A stretch of DNA of 64,000 nt from the NCBI RefSeq assembly GCF_014649035.1, contig NZ_BMSG01000007.1, forward strand, positions 124,001-188,000. The letters are read 5' to 3'. The DNA is from Streptomyces sindenensis. Its GTDB lineage: Bacteria > Actinomycetota > Actinomycetes > Streptomycetales > Streptomycetaceae. Made by a program: the position numbers and the translations under genes. The notes beneath the pieces are model-generated. The model had not been told where the DNA came from. It searched no databases and saw nothing but the letters and a program-made list of their open reading frames with translations. Shown here piece after piece: positions 8,325 to 17,178 of the stretch (the first letter of the stretch is position 1; each line of letters opens with the position of its first letter).

Positions 8325-10727
8325 ATGTCGCCGTCCAGTCCCCGCCGCCTCTCCCTCCAGCAGATCGTCGAAGGCCAGCGCCGCGCCGCATTCGTCGGGC
8401 GAGAGGCCGAACTGGCACTGTTCCGAGGCAACTTCACCCTGCCGCCCGAGGACCCCCGGCACCGGTTCGTCTTTCACGTGCGAGGGAACGCCGGGGTCGG
8501 CAAGACCTCGCTGTTGCGGGAATGGCGCCAAGCCGCAGGGGAGTTCGGGGCGCTGACCGCGTCGGCCGACGAGAGTGCCGACTCCGTACCGGACGTACTC
8601 GCCGCGTTCGCCGCGCAGTTCGCCGAGCAGGGGCATCCTCTCAAGGCGCTCGACCGGCTGCTCGCCACCTACCGGCGCGCGCTCCACGAGGCGGCGGGGC
8701 GGCTCGCGGCGGACAACGAGGCATCGGCCGGGGCCCCTTCGCCCGGGGCGCTCGCCGCCGCGCAGGCCGGGCTGCTCGCGGCCGGGGCGATACCGGTCGT
8801 CGGGGCGCTGGCCGGGGGCATCGACCCGGCGGTCGTGGCGCGCGGCGCGGGCGGACTGCGGGCGGTGTTCGGCGGGCGGGCCCGGCAGCAGGAGGAGGCC
8901 CGGCTGCTGGCGGAACCGGTCCAGGTCCTCCCCCCGGTGTTCGTCGCCGAACTCGACCGGGTCGCGGACGCCGTGCCCTGGATCGCCCTGTTCCTGGACA
9001 CCTACGAGCGCACCGCACCCCAACTGGACCGGTGGCTCGCGGACCTGTTCACCCCCGGGCGGTACGGCGAACTGCCCGCCAACCTCGTCCTCACCCTGGC
9101 CGGACAGCGCCGCCTCGACCCCGCGCACTGGGGCGACCGGGGCCGGCTCGTCGCCGATGTGCCGCTGGGGCCGTTCACGGAGGAGGAGGCGCGTCAACTC
9201 CTCCATGAACGCGGCGTGGTGGCCGAGCCCGTCGTACGGGAAGTGCTCCGGCTCTCCGGCGGGCTGCCGGTCCTGGTGTCGACGCTCGCCGCCAACCCCG
9301 GCGCGGCCGGTGAGGCCAACGCGACCGCCGTCGAACGCTTCCTGGCCGGGGAGAGCGACCCGGCCCGCCGGGCGGCCGCTCTCGCCTGCGCGCTGCCCCG
9401 CCGGTTCGACGAGGACCTGGTCGCCGTCGCCGTACCGCAGGACGGGCCGCACACCGTGCCGGGGCTCTACGACTGGCTGCTCGGACTGCCCTTCGTCGCC
9501 GAGCCGTACAGCGGACGCTCCCGCTATCACGCCGTCGTCCGGGCCCCCATGCTGCGCCTCCAGCGCACCGGATCCCCCCGGCGGTGGAAGGCGGCGCACG
9601 ACCGGCTGGCCGAGGCCTTCGCGGCCCGCCGGGACGCGGCGGCCGAGGGTGTCGACCCGGAACGGCTCTGGGCCGAGCAGCCCTGGCGCCGGGCGGCCCT
9701 GGACGTGCTCTACCACCGGCTGTGCGCCCGCCCGCGCACCGCACTGCCCGAGGCCCTGCGCGCCGGGATCGAGCTGCTCGCCCAGCGGCCGTCCCGCGCC
9801 CGGCACTGGGCCCGGACCCTGGTGGACGCGGGCGAGGACGCCGACAACGCCGTACTGCGGGAGTGGGGCCGGGACCTGCTCGCCGCCATAACCGACCACG
9901 GCCCCCGCCCCACCGCCGCCCTCGGGCTCCTGCTGACCCGGGCCGAGCTGACCGACCGGGATCGGGCGGCCGCCCTCGTGGCGCGGGCCTGGGACCGCTT
10001 CCGGGCCGGGGAGCTGGACGCCGCGCTCTGCGACCACGGGCGGGCCGTCGCCGTGGACCCGCGCAGCGAACGCGCCCACCAGGGACGGGCGGTGATCCTG
10101 CGGTCGCTCGGCCGGTACGAGGAAGCCCTCGCCGACCTGGACCGGGCCGAGGAGATCGCCCCCGCCTGGGCCTGGGCGGTGCGGGAGCGGGGCGAGACGT
10201 ACCGGCGGATGGGCCGCCTGGAGGAGGCCCTGACCGTCCTGGACCGGGCGCACGCGATGGACCCGTCCGACGCCGTGCCGCTGGGCAGCCGGGGCCTGGT
10301 CCGCCACGCCCTGGGCCGGCACGAGGAGGCGCTCGACGACTTCGACCGGGCGATCGCCCTGTGGCCGGAGTACGCGTGGGCGCTGGTGCGGCGGTCCCGG
10401 GTCCGTTCGGTCCTGGGCGACCCGGTGGGCGCCCTCGCCGACCTGGACCGGGCCGAGGAGCTGAACCCCGGGCGGGCCGGGACGGAGGGGGAGCGGGGCG
10501 AGGTGTACCGGGCAACGGGCCGGTACGAGGAGGCCGTCGCCTGCTACGGACGGGCGCTGGCCCTGGACCCCGAGTACGCCTGGGCCCACGGCAGCAGGGC
10601 CCTCGCCCTGGAGGCCCTGGGGCGGTTGCCGGAGGCACGGGCGGACCTGGACCGGGCGCTGGAGCTGGATCCGGGATACGGGTGGGCCCGGACGCAGCGG
10701 GAGCGGCTGGGGGCGGCGGAGCGGTGA
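8325..10727 (+). CDS. P-loop NTPase with C-terminal TPR repeats (STAND-like)
   Basis: 800 residues. The N-terminus has FVGREAEL followed by Walker A GNAGVGKTSLL (about residue 53) and a hydrophobic Walker B-like strand WIALFLDTYER (about residue 222), then TLAGQRRLD and a winged-helix-like region to about residue 500. From about residue 545 to the end there are at least six tetratricopeptide repeats (units such as GRYEEALADLDRAEEIAP and GRYEEAVACYGRALALDP). This order, sensor/ATPase plus superhelical repeats, resembles STAND signal-transduction or AfsR-like ATPases, but no DNA-binding or effector domain was seen. It may be a scaffold or regulator; the partner is unknown. A P-loop kinase starts 41 bases downstream on the same strand. 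Confidence 0.85.
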   Translation: MSPSSPRRLSLQQIVEGQRRAAFVGREAELALFRGNFTLPPEDPRHRFVFHVRGNAGVGKTSLLREWRQAAGEFGALTASADESADSVPDVLAAFAAQFAEQGHPLKALDRLLATYRRALHEAAGRLAADNEASAGAPSPGALAAAQAGLLAAGAIPVVGALAGGIDPAVVARGAGGLRAVFGGRARQQEEARLLAEPVQVLPPVFVAELDRVADAVPWIALFLDTYERTAPQLDRWLADLFTPGRYGELPANLVLTLAGQRRLDPAHWGDRGRLVADVPLGPFTEEEARQLLHERGVVAEPVVREVLRLSGGLPVLVSTLAANPGAAGEANATAVERFLAGESDPARRAAALACALPRRFDEDLVAVAVPQDGPHTVPGLYDWLLGLPFVAEPYSGRSRYHAVVRAPMLRLQRTGSPRRWKAAHDRLAEAFAARRDAAAEGVDPERLWAEQPWRRAALDVLYHRLCARPRTALPEALRAGIELLAQRPSRARHWARTLVDAGEDADNAVLREWGRDLLAAITDHGPRPTAALGLLLTRAELTDRDRAAALVARAWDRFRAGELDAALCDHGRAVAVDPRSERAHQGRAVILRSLGRYEEALADLDRAEEIAPAWAWAVRERGETYRRMGRLEEALTVLDRAHAMDPSDAVPLGSRGLVRHALGRHEEALDDFDRAIALWPEYAWALVRRSRVRSVLGDPVGALADLDRAEELNPGRAGTEGERGEVYRATGRYEEAVACYGRALALDPEYAWAHGSRALALEALGRLPEARADLDRALELDPGYGWARTQRERLGAAER

Positions 10728-10768
10728 AGCTCCCGGGCCGGACCGGGACGGGACGTAGGGTCGTGGGC

Positions 10769-11506
10769 ATGCGCGATGCACGGGTGGTGCTGATCGGCGG
10801 GACCTCGAACACCGGGAAGTCGACCGTCGCCGAGGCGGTGGCGGACCGGCTCGGGTTCGAGCGCCGCTCCACGGACGGTCTCGCCCGCCACCCGGGGCGG
10901 CCCTGGCGGACCCCGGAGCACGAGGTGCCGCACCATGTCGCCGAGCACTACGGGACCTTGACCACCGACGAGCTCGTCGCCTCCGTCCTCGCCCACTACG
11001 AAAGGCTCTGGCCGCGTATCGAGGAGCTGATCACCGACCACGCGCGGGACGGGGCACCGGGTCTGGTCCTGGAGGGCTCGGCGCTGTGGCCCGAGCGCGT
11101 CGCCCGGCTGACGGCGCCCCGTACGGCCGCTGTGTGGCTGACCGCCGACACCACGGTCGTACGCGACCGGGTGCGGGCGGCGGGGCGGTACGCGGAGGCG
11201 ACGGAGCGGGAGCGGCTGCTGATGGACCGGTTCCTGGCGCGCACCGGCCGCTATCAGGCGCTGATGGCGGACGAGGTCGAGGCGCGCGGTCTGGACCGGA
11301 TCGACGTCGGCGGACGTACGGTGTCGGAGCTGGCCGACGCCGTGCTGGCGGCAGTCGAGGGCCAGTCACGCCCGGGATGTGGAGGCGGTGCCGGGGGCGG
11401 CTTCTTCGTCGCGGATGAGGAGACGCACGACCTGGGCGGCCCCATCACGCGTGCGGACGTGCGCCGGATCATGACCGAGGGGCCACGGGGCGGGGAGCGG
11501 GCCTGA
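10769..11506 (+). CDS. P-loop kinase-like protein (AAA/zeta-kinase type)
   Basis: 245 residues from ATG 10769. It begins with VVLIGGTSNTGKST, a Walker A typical of small-molecule or nucleotide kinases (2-phosphoglycerate kinase-like and related P-loop kinases). It continues with VLEGSALWPE, AVWLTADTTVVRDRVRAAG (lid-like Arg-rich helix) and a C-terminal tail rich in Gly. Substrate is unknown. The gene follows the NTPase-TPR gene closely and may be co-transcribed. A GTG two codons upstream is an alternative start. Confidence 0.75.
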   Translation: MRDARVVLIGGTSNTGKSTVAEAVADRLGFERRSTDGLARHPGRPWRTPEHEVPHHVAEHYGTLTTDELVASVLAHYERLWPRIEELITDHARDGAPGLVLEGSALWPERVARLTAPRTAAVWLTADTTVVRDRVRAAGRYAEATERERLLMDRFLARTGRYQALMADEVEARGLDRIDVGGRTVSELADAVLAAVEGQSRPGCGGGAGGGFFVADEETHDLGGPITRADVRRIMTEGPRGGERA

Positions 11507-11687
11507 GGGCATGTCCGCCCCACCGCCCAAAACCGACCTGCGGGACGTCCGTCGACATACCCGTACGTACCCCGGTCGCCCCCTCTACCGCCCGTTCCCG
11601 TTCGATTACAGTGCTTGCGCGGTCGCCCGCAGGGGCCCGCGCGCAGGCGAGCACGGGGTACCGGGAGCGGTGACGGGAGGGGGCGGG

Positions 11688-12803
11688 GTGAGCACAGGGA
11701 CCGCGGCGGTCTGGGGCCGGGCCGAGCAGCAGGACTTCCGTAGCCGGGTCCGCGGGGCCCTGCTCGGCGGGGCCGTCGGGGACGCGCTCGGGGCTGGGGT
11801 CAGCGGGCTCGTGCTGGAGGAGATCCGCGCCGCCCACGGGGTCGAAGGGGTCGCCGACTACGTCCCCGCGCACGGCAGACGCGGCGCCGTCACCGCCCTC
11901 ACCCAGCTCACCCTGTTCACCGTCGACGGTCTCATCCGGGCCCAGGTCCGCCGCGACACCGGAGCCTGGCACCCGCCCACCGATGTGCACCGCGCCTATC
12001 TGCGCTGGGCCGCCACCCAGCACGACTGGGGGCCCGACGAACGGCGCGAGGACAACGGCTGGCTGGCCGCAGAGGAGTGGCTCTACGCCCGCCGCGATCC
12101 CGCCCGGGAATGTCTGGCCGGCTTCGGCGACACCGTCATGGGCACCCTGGACCGGCCCAAGAACCCCACCGCCCGGGACGCGGGCGCGCTCACCCGGTCC
12201 GCGCCCTTCGGGCTCCTCGTGGGCTGGGAGCCGGGGCTCGTGCTCCAGCTCGCCGTCGAGTGCGCGGCCCAGTCCCACGGCCACCCCGCCGCCCAGCTGT
12301 CCGCCGGAGCCTTCGCGGTACTCGTACACGGTCTCGCGCGCGGCGAGAGCCTGGACGGCGCCGTCCAGAACACGCTGGCCCTGCTCGCCGAACGCCCCGG
12401 CCACGAGCCGGTGACCGAGGCCCTGCGGCAGGCGCTCGGCTCCGTGCGGCAGGGCATCCCGGGGCCGGCCCTGATCGAGGCGCTGGGCGCGAGCGACGCC
12501 GCCGAGGAGGTCCTCGCGGTCGCCGTGTACTGCGCGCTGGTCAGCGAGGACATCCGGCACGGGCTGCGGCTCGCGGTGAACTACAGCGGGCCCTCCCGCG
12601 CCACCGGTTCGGTCTGCGGGGCGCTGCTGGGAGCGCTGCACGGGGAGACCGCGCTGCCGCCGGCCTGGCTCGCGGAGCTGGAGGGGCGGGCCACCCTCCT
12701 CGAACTGGCCGACGACTTCGCGATGGAGATGACCCAGGGCCCCGCCCTGCACAGCCCGGCGGCCGTCGCCCCGGGCTGGCTGGCCCGCTACCCGCGCGGC
12801 TGA
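11688..12803 (+). CDS. ADP-ribosylglycohydrolase-family protein lacking both metal-binding motifs
   Basis: 371 residues from GTG 11688, which has a purine-rich Shine-Dalgarno (GGAGGGGG) just upstream; an ATG at 11511 would add an unrelated low-complexity leader. The ARH fold is clear from GALLGGAVGDALGAG, FTVDGLIRAQV and TGSVCGALLGALHGE. In catalytic relatives the first magnesium motif reads T-D-D-T before QxTLF; here it is VTALTQLTLF (residues ~67-76). The second motif, normally D-x-D-S/T before the final glycine helix, reads SGPSRATGS (residues ~300-308). With both sets of aspartates lost, hydrolysis of ADP-ribose is unlikely and a binding or regulatory role is inferred. Confidence 0.8.
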   Translation: MSTGTAAVWGRAEQQDFRSRVRGALLGGAVGDALGAGVSGLVLEEIRAAHGVEGVADYVPAHGRRGAVTALTQLTLFTVDGLIRAQVRRDTGAWHPPTDVHRAYLRWAATQHDWGPDERREDNGWLAAEEWLYARRDPARECLAGFGDTVMGTLDRPKNPTARDAGALTRSAPFGLLVGWEPGLVLQLAVECAAQSHGHPAAQLSAGAFAVLVHGLARGESLDGAVQNTLALLAERPGHEPVTEALRQALGSVRQGIPGPALIEALGASDAAEEVLAVAVYCALVSEDIRHGLRLAVNYSGPSRATGSVCGALLGALHGETALPPAWLAELEGRATLLELADDFAMEMTQGPALHSPAAVAPGWLARYPRG

Positions 12804-12850
12804 GGGGCCCGAGCCGCTGAGGCCCGCCCGGCCGCGCGGACGTTCGCCGG

Positions 12851-14467
12851 CTACCCGCGCGGCTGAGGTCGCGGGGTCGGGCCGCCGTCCTGCGCGGGGA
12901 CGGCCGCGGACGCCCCCGTACCGTCGCCCTCGCCCTCGCCCTCGTCGCCGTCCGCGCCGTCCTCGTCCCCGTTCTCTCCCCTCTCGTTGATCCGGGCCAG
13001 GACCGCGTCCCGCTCCGGGGTGTCCTCCGGCTTCACGAAGCCGATCAGGACGTACAGCACGAGCGAGACCGCCAGCGGTACGGACACCTGGTACTGGAGC
13101 GGCACCCCGCCCGCGACGGCCCAGTCGACCGGGTAGTTGACCAGCCAGAACGCGATCAGGCCCGCCGCCCAGCTGACCAGTGCCGCCGTCGGGCCGGACT
13201 TCCGGAACGGGCGCAGCAGGCCCAGCATGAACGGGATCGCGATCGGGCCCATCAGCCCGGCGACCCACTTGATCACGACGGTGATGATGTCCTTGAACGT
13301 GGGCGAGTTGACCTGGGTCGCGATCGCCATCGACAGCGCCAGGAAGGCCACCGTGGTCCAGCGGGCCGCGATCAGCCCGGCCCGCTCGCTCCAGCCGCGC
13401 GCCGCCTTCGAGAGGACCGGGGCGATGTCCCGGGTGAAGACGGCGGCGATCGCGTTGGCGTCCGAGGAGCACATGGCCATCGTGTGGGAGAAGAAGCCGA
13501 CGATGACCAGGCCCAACAGGCCGTGTGGCAAGAGCTCTTCGGTCATCAGGGCGTAGCTGTCCGAGGCGTCCGGCTTCTGCGCGTCGACCAGCAGCGGCGC
13601 ACACCACATCGGGAAGAACAGCACCAGCGGCCAGACGAACCACAGCACCGCCGAGAGCCGCGCCGAACGGGTCGCGGAGGCGGCGGAGTCGGTGGCCATG
13701 TACCGCTGGGCCTGGTTCCACATGCCGCCGTTGTACTCGAAAGTCTTGATGAAGAGGAACGCCAGCAGGAAGGTCACCGTGTACGGTCCGGCGGTCGGCT
13801 CCGCGTGCCCGTCGGGCAGCTTGTCCCAGACCGTCCACAGGGTGGAGAAGCCGTCGAGCTCGCTCATCACGGCGAGGAGCATCGCCAGTCCGGCGAACAA
13901 CTGGATGATGAACTGGCCCAGTTCGGTGAGGGCGTCCGCCCACAGACCGCCGACGGTGCAGTAGATCCCGGTGACGACCCCGGTGATCAGGATGCCCTGG
14001 GAGATGGTCAGGCCGGTGAACACGGACAACAGGGTGGCGATGGCCGCCCACTTGGCGCCGACGTCCACGATCTTCAGCAGCAGCCCCGACCAGGCGAGCG
14101 CCTGCTGGGTCCGCAGGTCGTAGCGGTTCTTGAGGTACTCCAGCGGCGAGGCGACCCGGAGCCGCGAGCGCAGCCGGTTCAGCCGGGGCGCGAAGAGCTT
14201 CGCGCCGATGAAGATGCCGATGGCGATCGGCAGCGACCAGGTCACGAAGGACGTGACCCCGTACTGGTAGGCGATCCCGGCGTAACCGGTGAACATCACC
14301 GCGCTGTAGCCGGACATGTGGTGCGAGATGCCCGACAGCCACCACGGCATCCGGCCGCCGGCCGTGAAGAAGTCGCTGACGTTGTCCACGCGTTTGTGCG
14401 ACCAGAGCCCGATCGCGACCATGACGCCGAAGTAGCCGATGAGTACAGCCCAGTCGAGACTGTTCAT
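12851..14467 (-). CDS. Sodium:solute symporter (SSS family)
   Basis: 538 residues from ATG 14467, preceded by GGAGGGG. About 13 hydrophobic segments follow the SSS pattern: LDWAVLIGYFGVMVAIGLW at the N-terminus, DFFTAGGRMPWWLSG, the sodium-site regions HHMSGYSAVMFTGYAG and FFSHTMAMCSSDANAIAA, and VKWVAGLMGPIAIPFMLG. It should import an organic solute, perhaps a monocarboxylate or sugar, with Na+. The C-terminal ~60 residues are a cytoplasmic, acidic and Gly-rich tail. No neighbouring catabolic gene points to a substrate. Confidence 0.88.
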   Translation of the reverse strand: MNSLDWAVLIGYFGVMVAIGLWSHKRVDNVSDFFTAGGRMPWWLSGISHHMSGYSAVMFTGYAGIAYQYGVTSFVTWSLPIAIGIFIGAKLFAPRLNRLRSRLRVASPLEYLKNRYDLRTQQALAWSGLLLKIVDVGAKWAAIATLLSVFTGLTISQGILITGVVTGIYCTVGGLWADALTELGQFIIQLFAGLAMLLAVMSELDGFSTLWTVWDKLPDGHAEPTAGPYTVTFLLAFLFIKTFEYNGGMWNQAQRYMATDSAASATRSARLSAVLWFVWPLVLFFPMWCAPLLVDAQKPDASDSYALMTEELLPHGLLGLVIVGFFSHTMAMCSSDANAIAAVFTRDIAPVLSKAARGWSERAGLIAARWTTVAFLALSMAIATQVNSPTFKDIITVVIKWVAGLMGPIAIPFMLGLLRPFRKSGPTAALVSWAAGLIAFWLVNYPVDWAVAGGVPLQYQVSVPLAVSLVLYVLIGFVKPEDTPERDAVLARINERGENGDEDGADGDEGEGEGDGTGASAAVPAQDGGPTPRPQPRG

Positions 14468-14907
14468 GTCCCCTCCAGGGGTCCGCCTTGTGAACGGGAG
14501 CGCACTTCGCCGGTACGGCCGTTCAGCGGCGTCCCCTTGCGGGAGCGGGGACTTCGGGGATTGAACCCTCTTCGGTGGGGCTCGGTCAAGGCTGGCGCGG
14601 GTCATGGATGTGAACACAAGTCATCAAGGGGAACGGTTTTACTCGCTCTTGGCTTTGTGGGGCGTTGTCGCGAGCGTGATCGCGGCCACACGATGGGCGG
14701 GCACTTCGTCAGGCTGTGCAAGAGAGGTTCGGAGCAGTTCGGAGAAGTCGGGGAGCGCGCGGCGACGCGCGAAGGCCGCACGGGATGCGGGTCCCGTGCG
14801 GCCGAAGCCCGGAGAGTCGGAGAGTCGGGAGGAGGATGCCGCGGGTACGGGTACGGGTACGTGTGCGCGTACGAGTGTGTGTACGAATGCGTCAGCGCAT
14901 CAGCGCA
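14468..14907. other. Intergenic region with terminator and short repeats
   Basis: 440 bases hold the SSS promoter side, a strong hairpin, and runs of GTACGGGTACGGGTACG-type dinucleotide-like repeats at about 14840-14890. A 109-codon plus-strand frame starting at 14604 is open but its second half is Ser/Arg-rich low complexity, so I do not call it a gene. Confidence 0.5.
14774..14803 (-). terminator. Hairpin terminator downstream of the SDR gene
   Basis: A perfect 12-bp stem, GGCCGCACGGGA with TCCCGTGCGGCC, around a 6-base loop. It lies about 105 bases beyond the SDR stop and before the SSS promoter; there is no U-run. Confidence 0.7.
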
Positions 14908-14918
14908 TCAGCGCATCA
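14895..14918. repeat. 8-bp tandem repeat over the SDR stop codon
   Basis: Three copies of GCGCATCA run through the 3' end of the SDR gene. On the coding strand each copy reads TGATGCGC, so the repeat supplies the stop codon and duplicates it downstream. Confidence 0.8.
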
Positions 14919-15690
14919 GCTCACCCGCGTTGACCAGCAGCGACTGGCCGGTGATGGCCCGCGCCCGGTCGGAGGCCAAGAAGGCGACCGCCTCCGCCAC
15001 GTCCCCGTCCGTGGCCGGTTCGGGCAGTGCCATCCGCTCGGTGAGCCGGGCCAGCACCTCGGACTCCGGTACGCCTTCGGAGTCGGCGGTGAACCGGACG
15101 TACGCCTGCACCGGCGGCCCCCACATCCAGCCCGGCAGTACCGTGTTGACCCGGATGCGGTCCGGGCCCAGCTCCCGCGCCAGCGAGTACATCGCCGAGG
15201 TGAGAGCCCCCTTGGACGCCGCGTACGCCGCCTGCCGCACCTGGGAGGGTGCGGCCACCGCGGACTGCGTGCCGATCATCACCACCGAGCCGCCCCGCTC
15301 CTTGAGCGCGGGCAGGCAGGCGCGGGTCATCCGCAGCGTCCCCAGCAGGTTCACGTCGATGACCGACTGCCAGGAGGCGAAGTCCGCGTCCTGGAGTCCG
15401 CCGAAGTGGCTGTCCCGGGCGGCGACATGCACCACCGCGTCGATCCTCCCGAACCGCTCCACCGCCAGCGCGGCGAGCGCCTCGCACTGCGCCTCGTCCG
15501 TGATGTCGGTGGGTGCGAAGGCCGTGCGGCCGCCTTCCGGATCGATCCCGGCCGCCGACTCGGCGAGTTGCGCCGCCGTACGCGCCCCGAGCACCGCGTG
15601 CCCGCCGTCACGGACGACGGCCTCCGCGACCCGGTGCCCGAGCCCCGGCCCGACGCCCGAGACGATGACGGTCTTCCCCGCGAGCAACAT
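14908..15690 (-). CDS. Short-chain dehydrogenase/reductase
   Basis: 260 residues from ATG 15690. Rossmann motif VSGVGPGLG (GxxxGxG variant) is at residues 10-18, followed by the HVAARD strand (NNAG-equivalent), catalytic Ser in VVMIGTQS and catalytic YAASKG (YxxxK). The C-terminal ITGQSLLVNAGELM is typical. It is probably an NAD(P)-dependent alcohol or ketone oxidoreductase in the cytosol. It is divergent from the EthD-like gene (85 bases apart), which hints at a shared catabolic role, but the substrate is unknown. Confidence 0.92.
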   Translation of the reverse strand: MLLAGKTVIVSGVGPGLGHRVAEAVVRDGGHAVLGARTAAQLAESAAGIDPEGGRTAFAPTDITDEAQCEALAALAVERFGRIDAVVHVAARDSHFGGLQDADFASWQSVIDVNLLGTLRMTRACLPALKERGGSVVMIGTQSAVAAPSQVRQAAYAASKGALTSAMYSLARELGPDRIRVNTVLPGWMWGPPVQAYVRFTADSEGVPESEVLARLTERMALPEPATDGDVAEAVAFLASDRARAITGQSLLVNAGELMR

Positions 15691-15775
15691 CGGTGCCTCC
15701 CGGCCCTGGCAGTTCATCTGACGGGCCGTCAGGGTAGAGGCGACCGGTATCCGATGGAAGGGAAGGGGGGATCCG

Positions 15776-16663
15776 ATGAGCGAAGACGCCGGAACGGAGG
15801 AGGGGCCCGCCGGAACGGGGGAGGGGCCCGCCGGAACGGGGAGTGAGCGGTACGCGGAGCTGGCGGGGACGGGGCCGTACGGGGTCCGCCCCGGGCATGC
15901 GCTGATCACCCTGGTCGAACCGCATCCGGGCCATGAGTACGCGTACAACCGCTGGTACGAGGACGACCACTACTACGCGGGCGCCACGGCCATGCCGTGG
16001 ATGTTCGCCGGACGTCGCTGGGTGGCCACCAAGGACCTCCAGCAGCTGCGCTACCCGGAGGAGTCGGCGGTCGCCCAGCCCGTCGGCGCGGGGTGCTATC
16101 TGTCGACGTACTGGGTGACCGAGGGGCGCTACGACGAGCACATGAAGTGGACCGTCGCCATCAACAAGCGGCTCAACCGGGACGGCCGGGTCTACCGGGA
16201 CCGGACCCACGTCTTCACCGCGTTCCAGGACCACGAGGCCACCGTCTACCGCGACGGGGCGGCGGGCCCTCGGGACTTCCACGCCCTCGACCACCCGTAC
16301 GCGGGCCTCGTCCTCCAGGTCATCGACGCCGAAGGGCCGGGGCAGCGGGCGGAGTTGCTGGAATGGCTGCGTTCGCGCCATCTCCCGAAGAGGCTGAAGG
16401 GGTCGCCCGCGGCGATGGTCACGGTGTTCCGGCCGACGCCTCTGCCCGGGGACCGGATGACGTATGTGAAGCAGGTCGAGGGGGTCGACACCCGGCTGAC
16501 GCTGCTGTGGTTCCTCCAGGAGGACCCGCGAAGCTGCTGGGCCGAGCGCTTCGCCGGTCTGGACACGGCGGTCGCGGAGGTCGGTCTCGGGCGGGTGGAG
16601 CTGGTCGCCCCGTTCGTGCCGACCGTGCCGGGGACGGACCGTTACGTCGACCGGCTGCGGTGA
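15776..16663 (+). CDS. EthD-like / dimeric alpha-beta-barrel protein
   Basis: 295 residues. After a low-complexity N-terminus with a repeated EGPAGTG, there are two ferredoxin-like segments. The first (GHALITLVEPHPGHEYAYNRWYEDDHYY) has the NxWYEDxHxY pattern of EthD proteins that assist degradation of organic substrates. The second half (HPYAGLVLQVIDAEGPGQRAELLEWL) looks like a degenerate copy. No signal peptide. The partner SDR gene is divergent. The function is inferred only from the fold. Confidence 0.7.
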   Translation: MSEDAGTEEGPAGTGEGPAGTGSERYAELAGTGPYGVRPGHALITLVEPHPGHEYAYNRWYEDDHYYAGATAMPWMFAGRRWVATKDLQQLRYPEESAVAQPVGAGCYLSTYWVTEGRYDEHMKWTVAINKRLNRDGRVYRDRTHVFTAFQDHEATVYRDGAAGPRDFHALDHPYAGLVLQVIDAEGPGQRAELLEWLRSRHLPKRLKGSPAAMVTVFRPTPLPGDRMTYVKQVEGVDTRLTLLWFLQEDPRSCWAERFAGLDTAVAEVGLGRVELVAPFVPTVPGTDRYVDRLR

Positions 16664-16692
16664 CATCGGGCCCCGGACGCCGGAAACATGCC

Positions 16693-16733
16693 GAGCCCCC
16701 TCGGCCAGGACGGCGAACCGGTCGAGAGGGCTC
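16693..16733. terminator. Bidirectional hairpin between convergent genes
   Basis: An imperfect inverted repeat, GAGCCCCCTCG with CGAGAGGGCTC (one mismatch in 11), lies between the ends of the EthD-like and DUF397 genes and can end transcription from both sides. Confidence 0.7.
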
Positions 16734-16782
16734 CATCAGGTGGTGCAGAGTGGTGCGGTGGCGTGTGAACGCCGCCGGCTGA

Positions 16783-16989
16783 TCAGGCGTTGATCGAGCC
16801 CGTGGCGACATCGCGCACGAACGCGTTCCACGCACCGGGGACGAAGGTGAGCGAGGGGCCCTCGGGAGCCTTCGAGTCACGTACGGCGATGGAGAGGGCG
16901 ACCGGGGACTTGACCTCGACGCACGCGCCGTTGCCGCCGGAGTACGACGACTTCGTCCACTGGTCCGTAGCACCCTGAAGAATTGCCAT
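16783..16989 (-). CDS. DUF397 small protein
   Basis: 68 residues from ATG 16989 (GGAG five bases upstream); a GTG two codons earlier is the alternative. The family signature WTKSSYSGGNGACVEVK, then IAVRDSKAPEGPSLTF and W-x-F-V at the end are all present. DUF397 proteins are actinomycete-specific partners of XRE-DUF5753 regulators; in S. coelicolor the WhiJ system is the studied example, affecting development. Here the XRE-DUF5753 gene lies just upstream on the same strand, which supports a functional pair. Confidence 0.93.
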   Translation of the reverse strand: MAILQGATDQWTKSSYSGGNGACVEVKSPVALSIAVRDSKAPEGPSLTFVPGAWNAFVRDVATGSINA

Positions 16990-17178
16990 GTTCACTCCGG
17001 TTCAGAGAGTTGGGGGAGTCGCACCAACCTGATTCCGATTGGCGTGATCGACGCTACTCGCCAAGCCCCGTCCATGAGATGGCCGTTCACTCGACCGGAT
17101 GGTCTTTCCCCGGTAGCTCTTCTGTTGTGAGTGGGCGGCGGTGTACCATCCCGCCGCCGCTCACTCCACTGTCCGGAT

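Noticed and set aside
8013..10781. A 922-codon antisense frame opposite the NTPase-TPR gene
   Set aside because: Same shadow effect in high-GC DNA; the plus strand shows Walker A and TPR motifs.
14604..14933. A 109-codon frame between the SSS and SDR genes
   Set aside because: The second half is Ser/Ala repeat translation of GTACGGGTACG-type and GCGCATCA repeats; no family.
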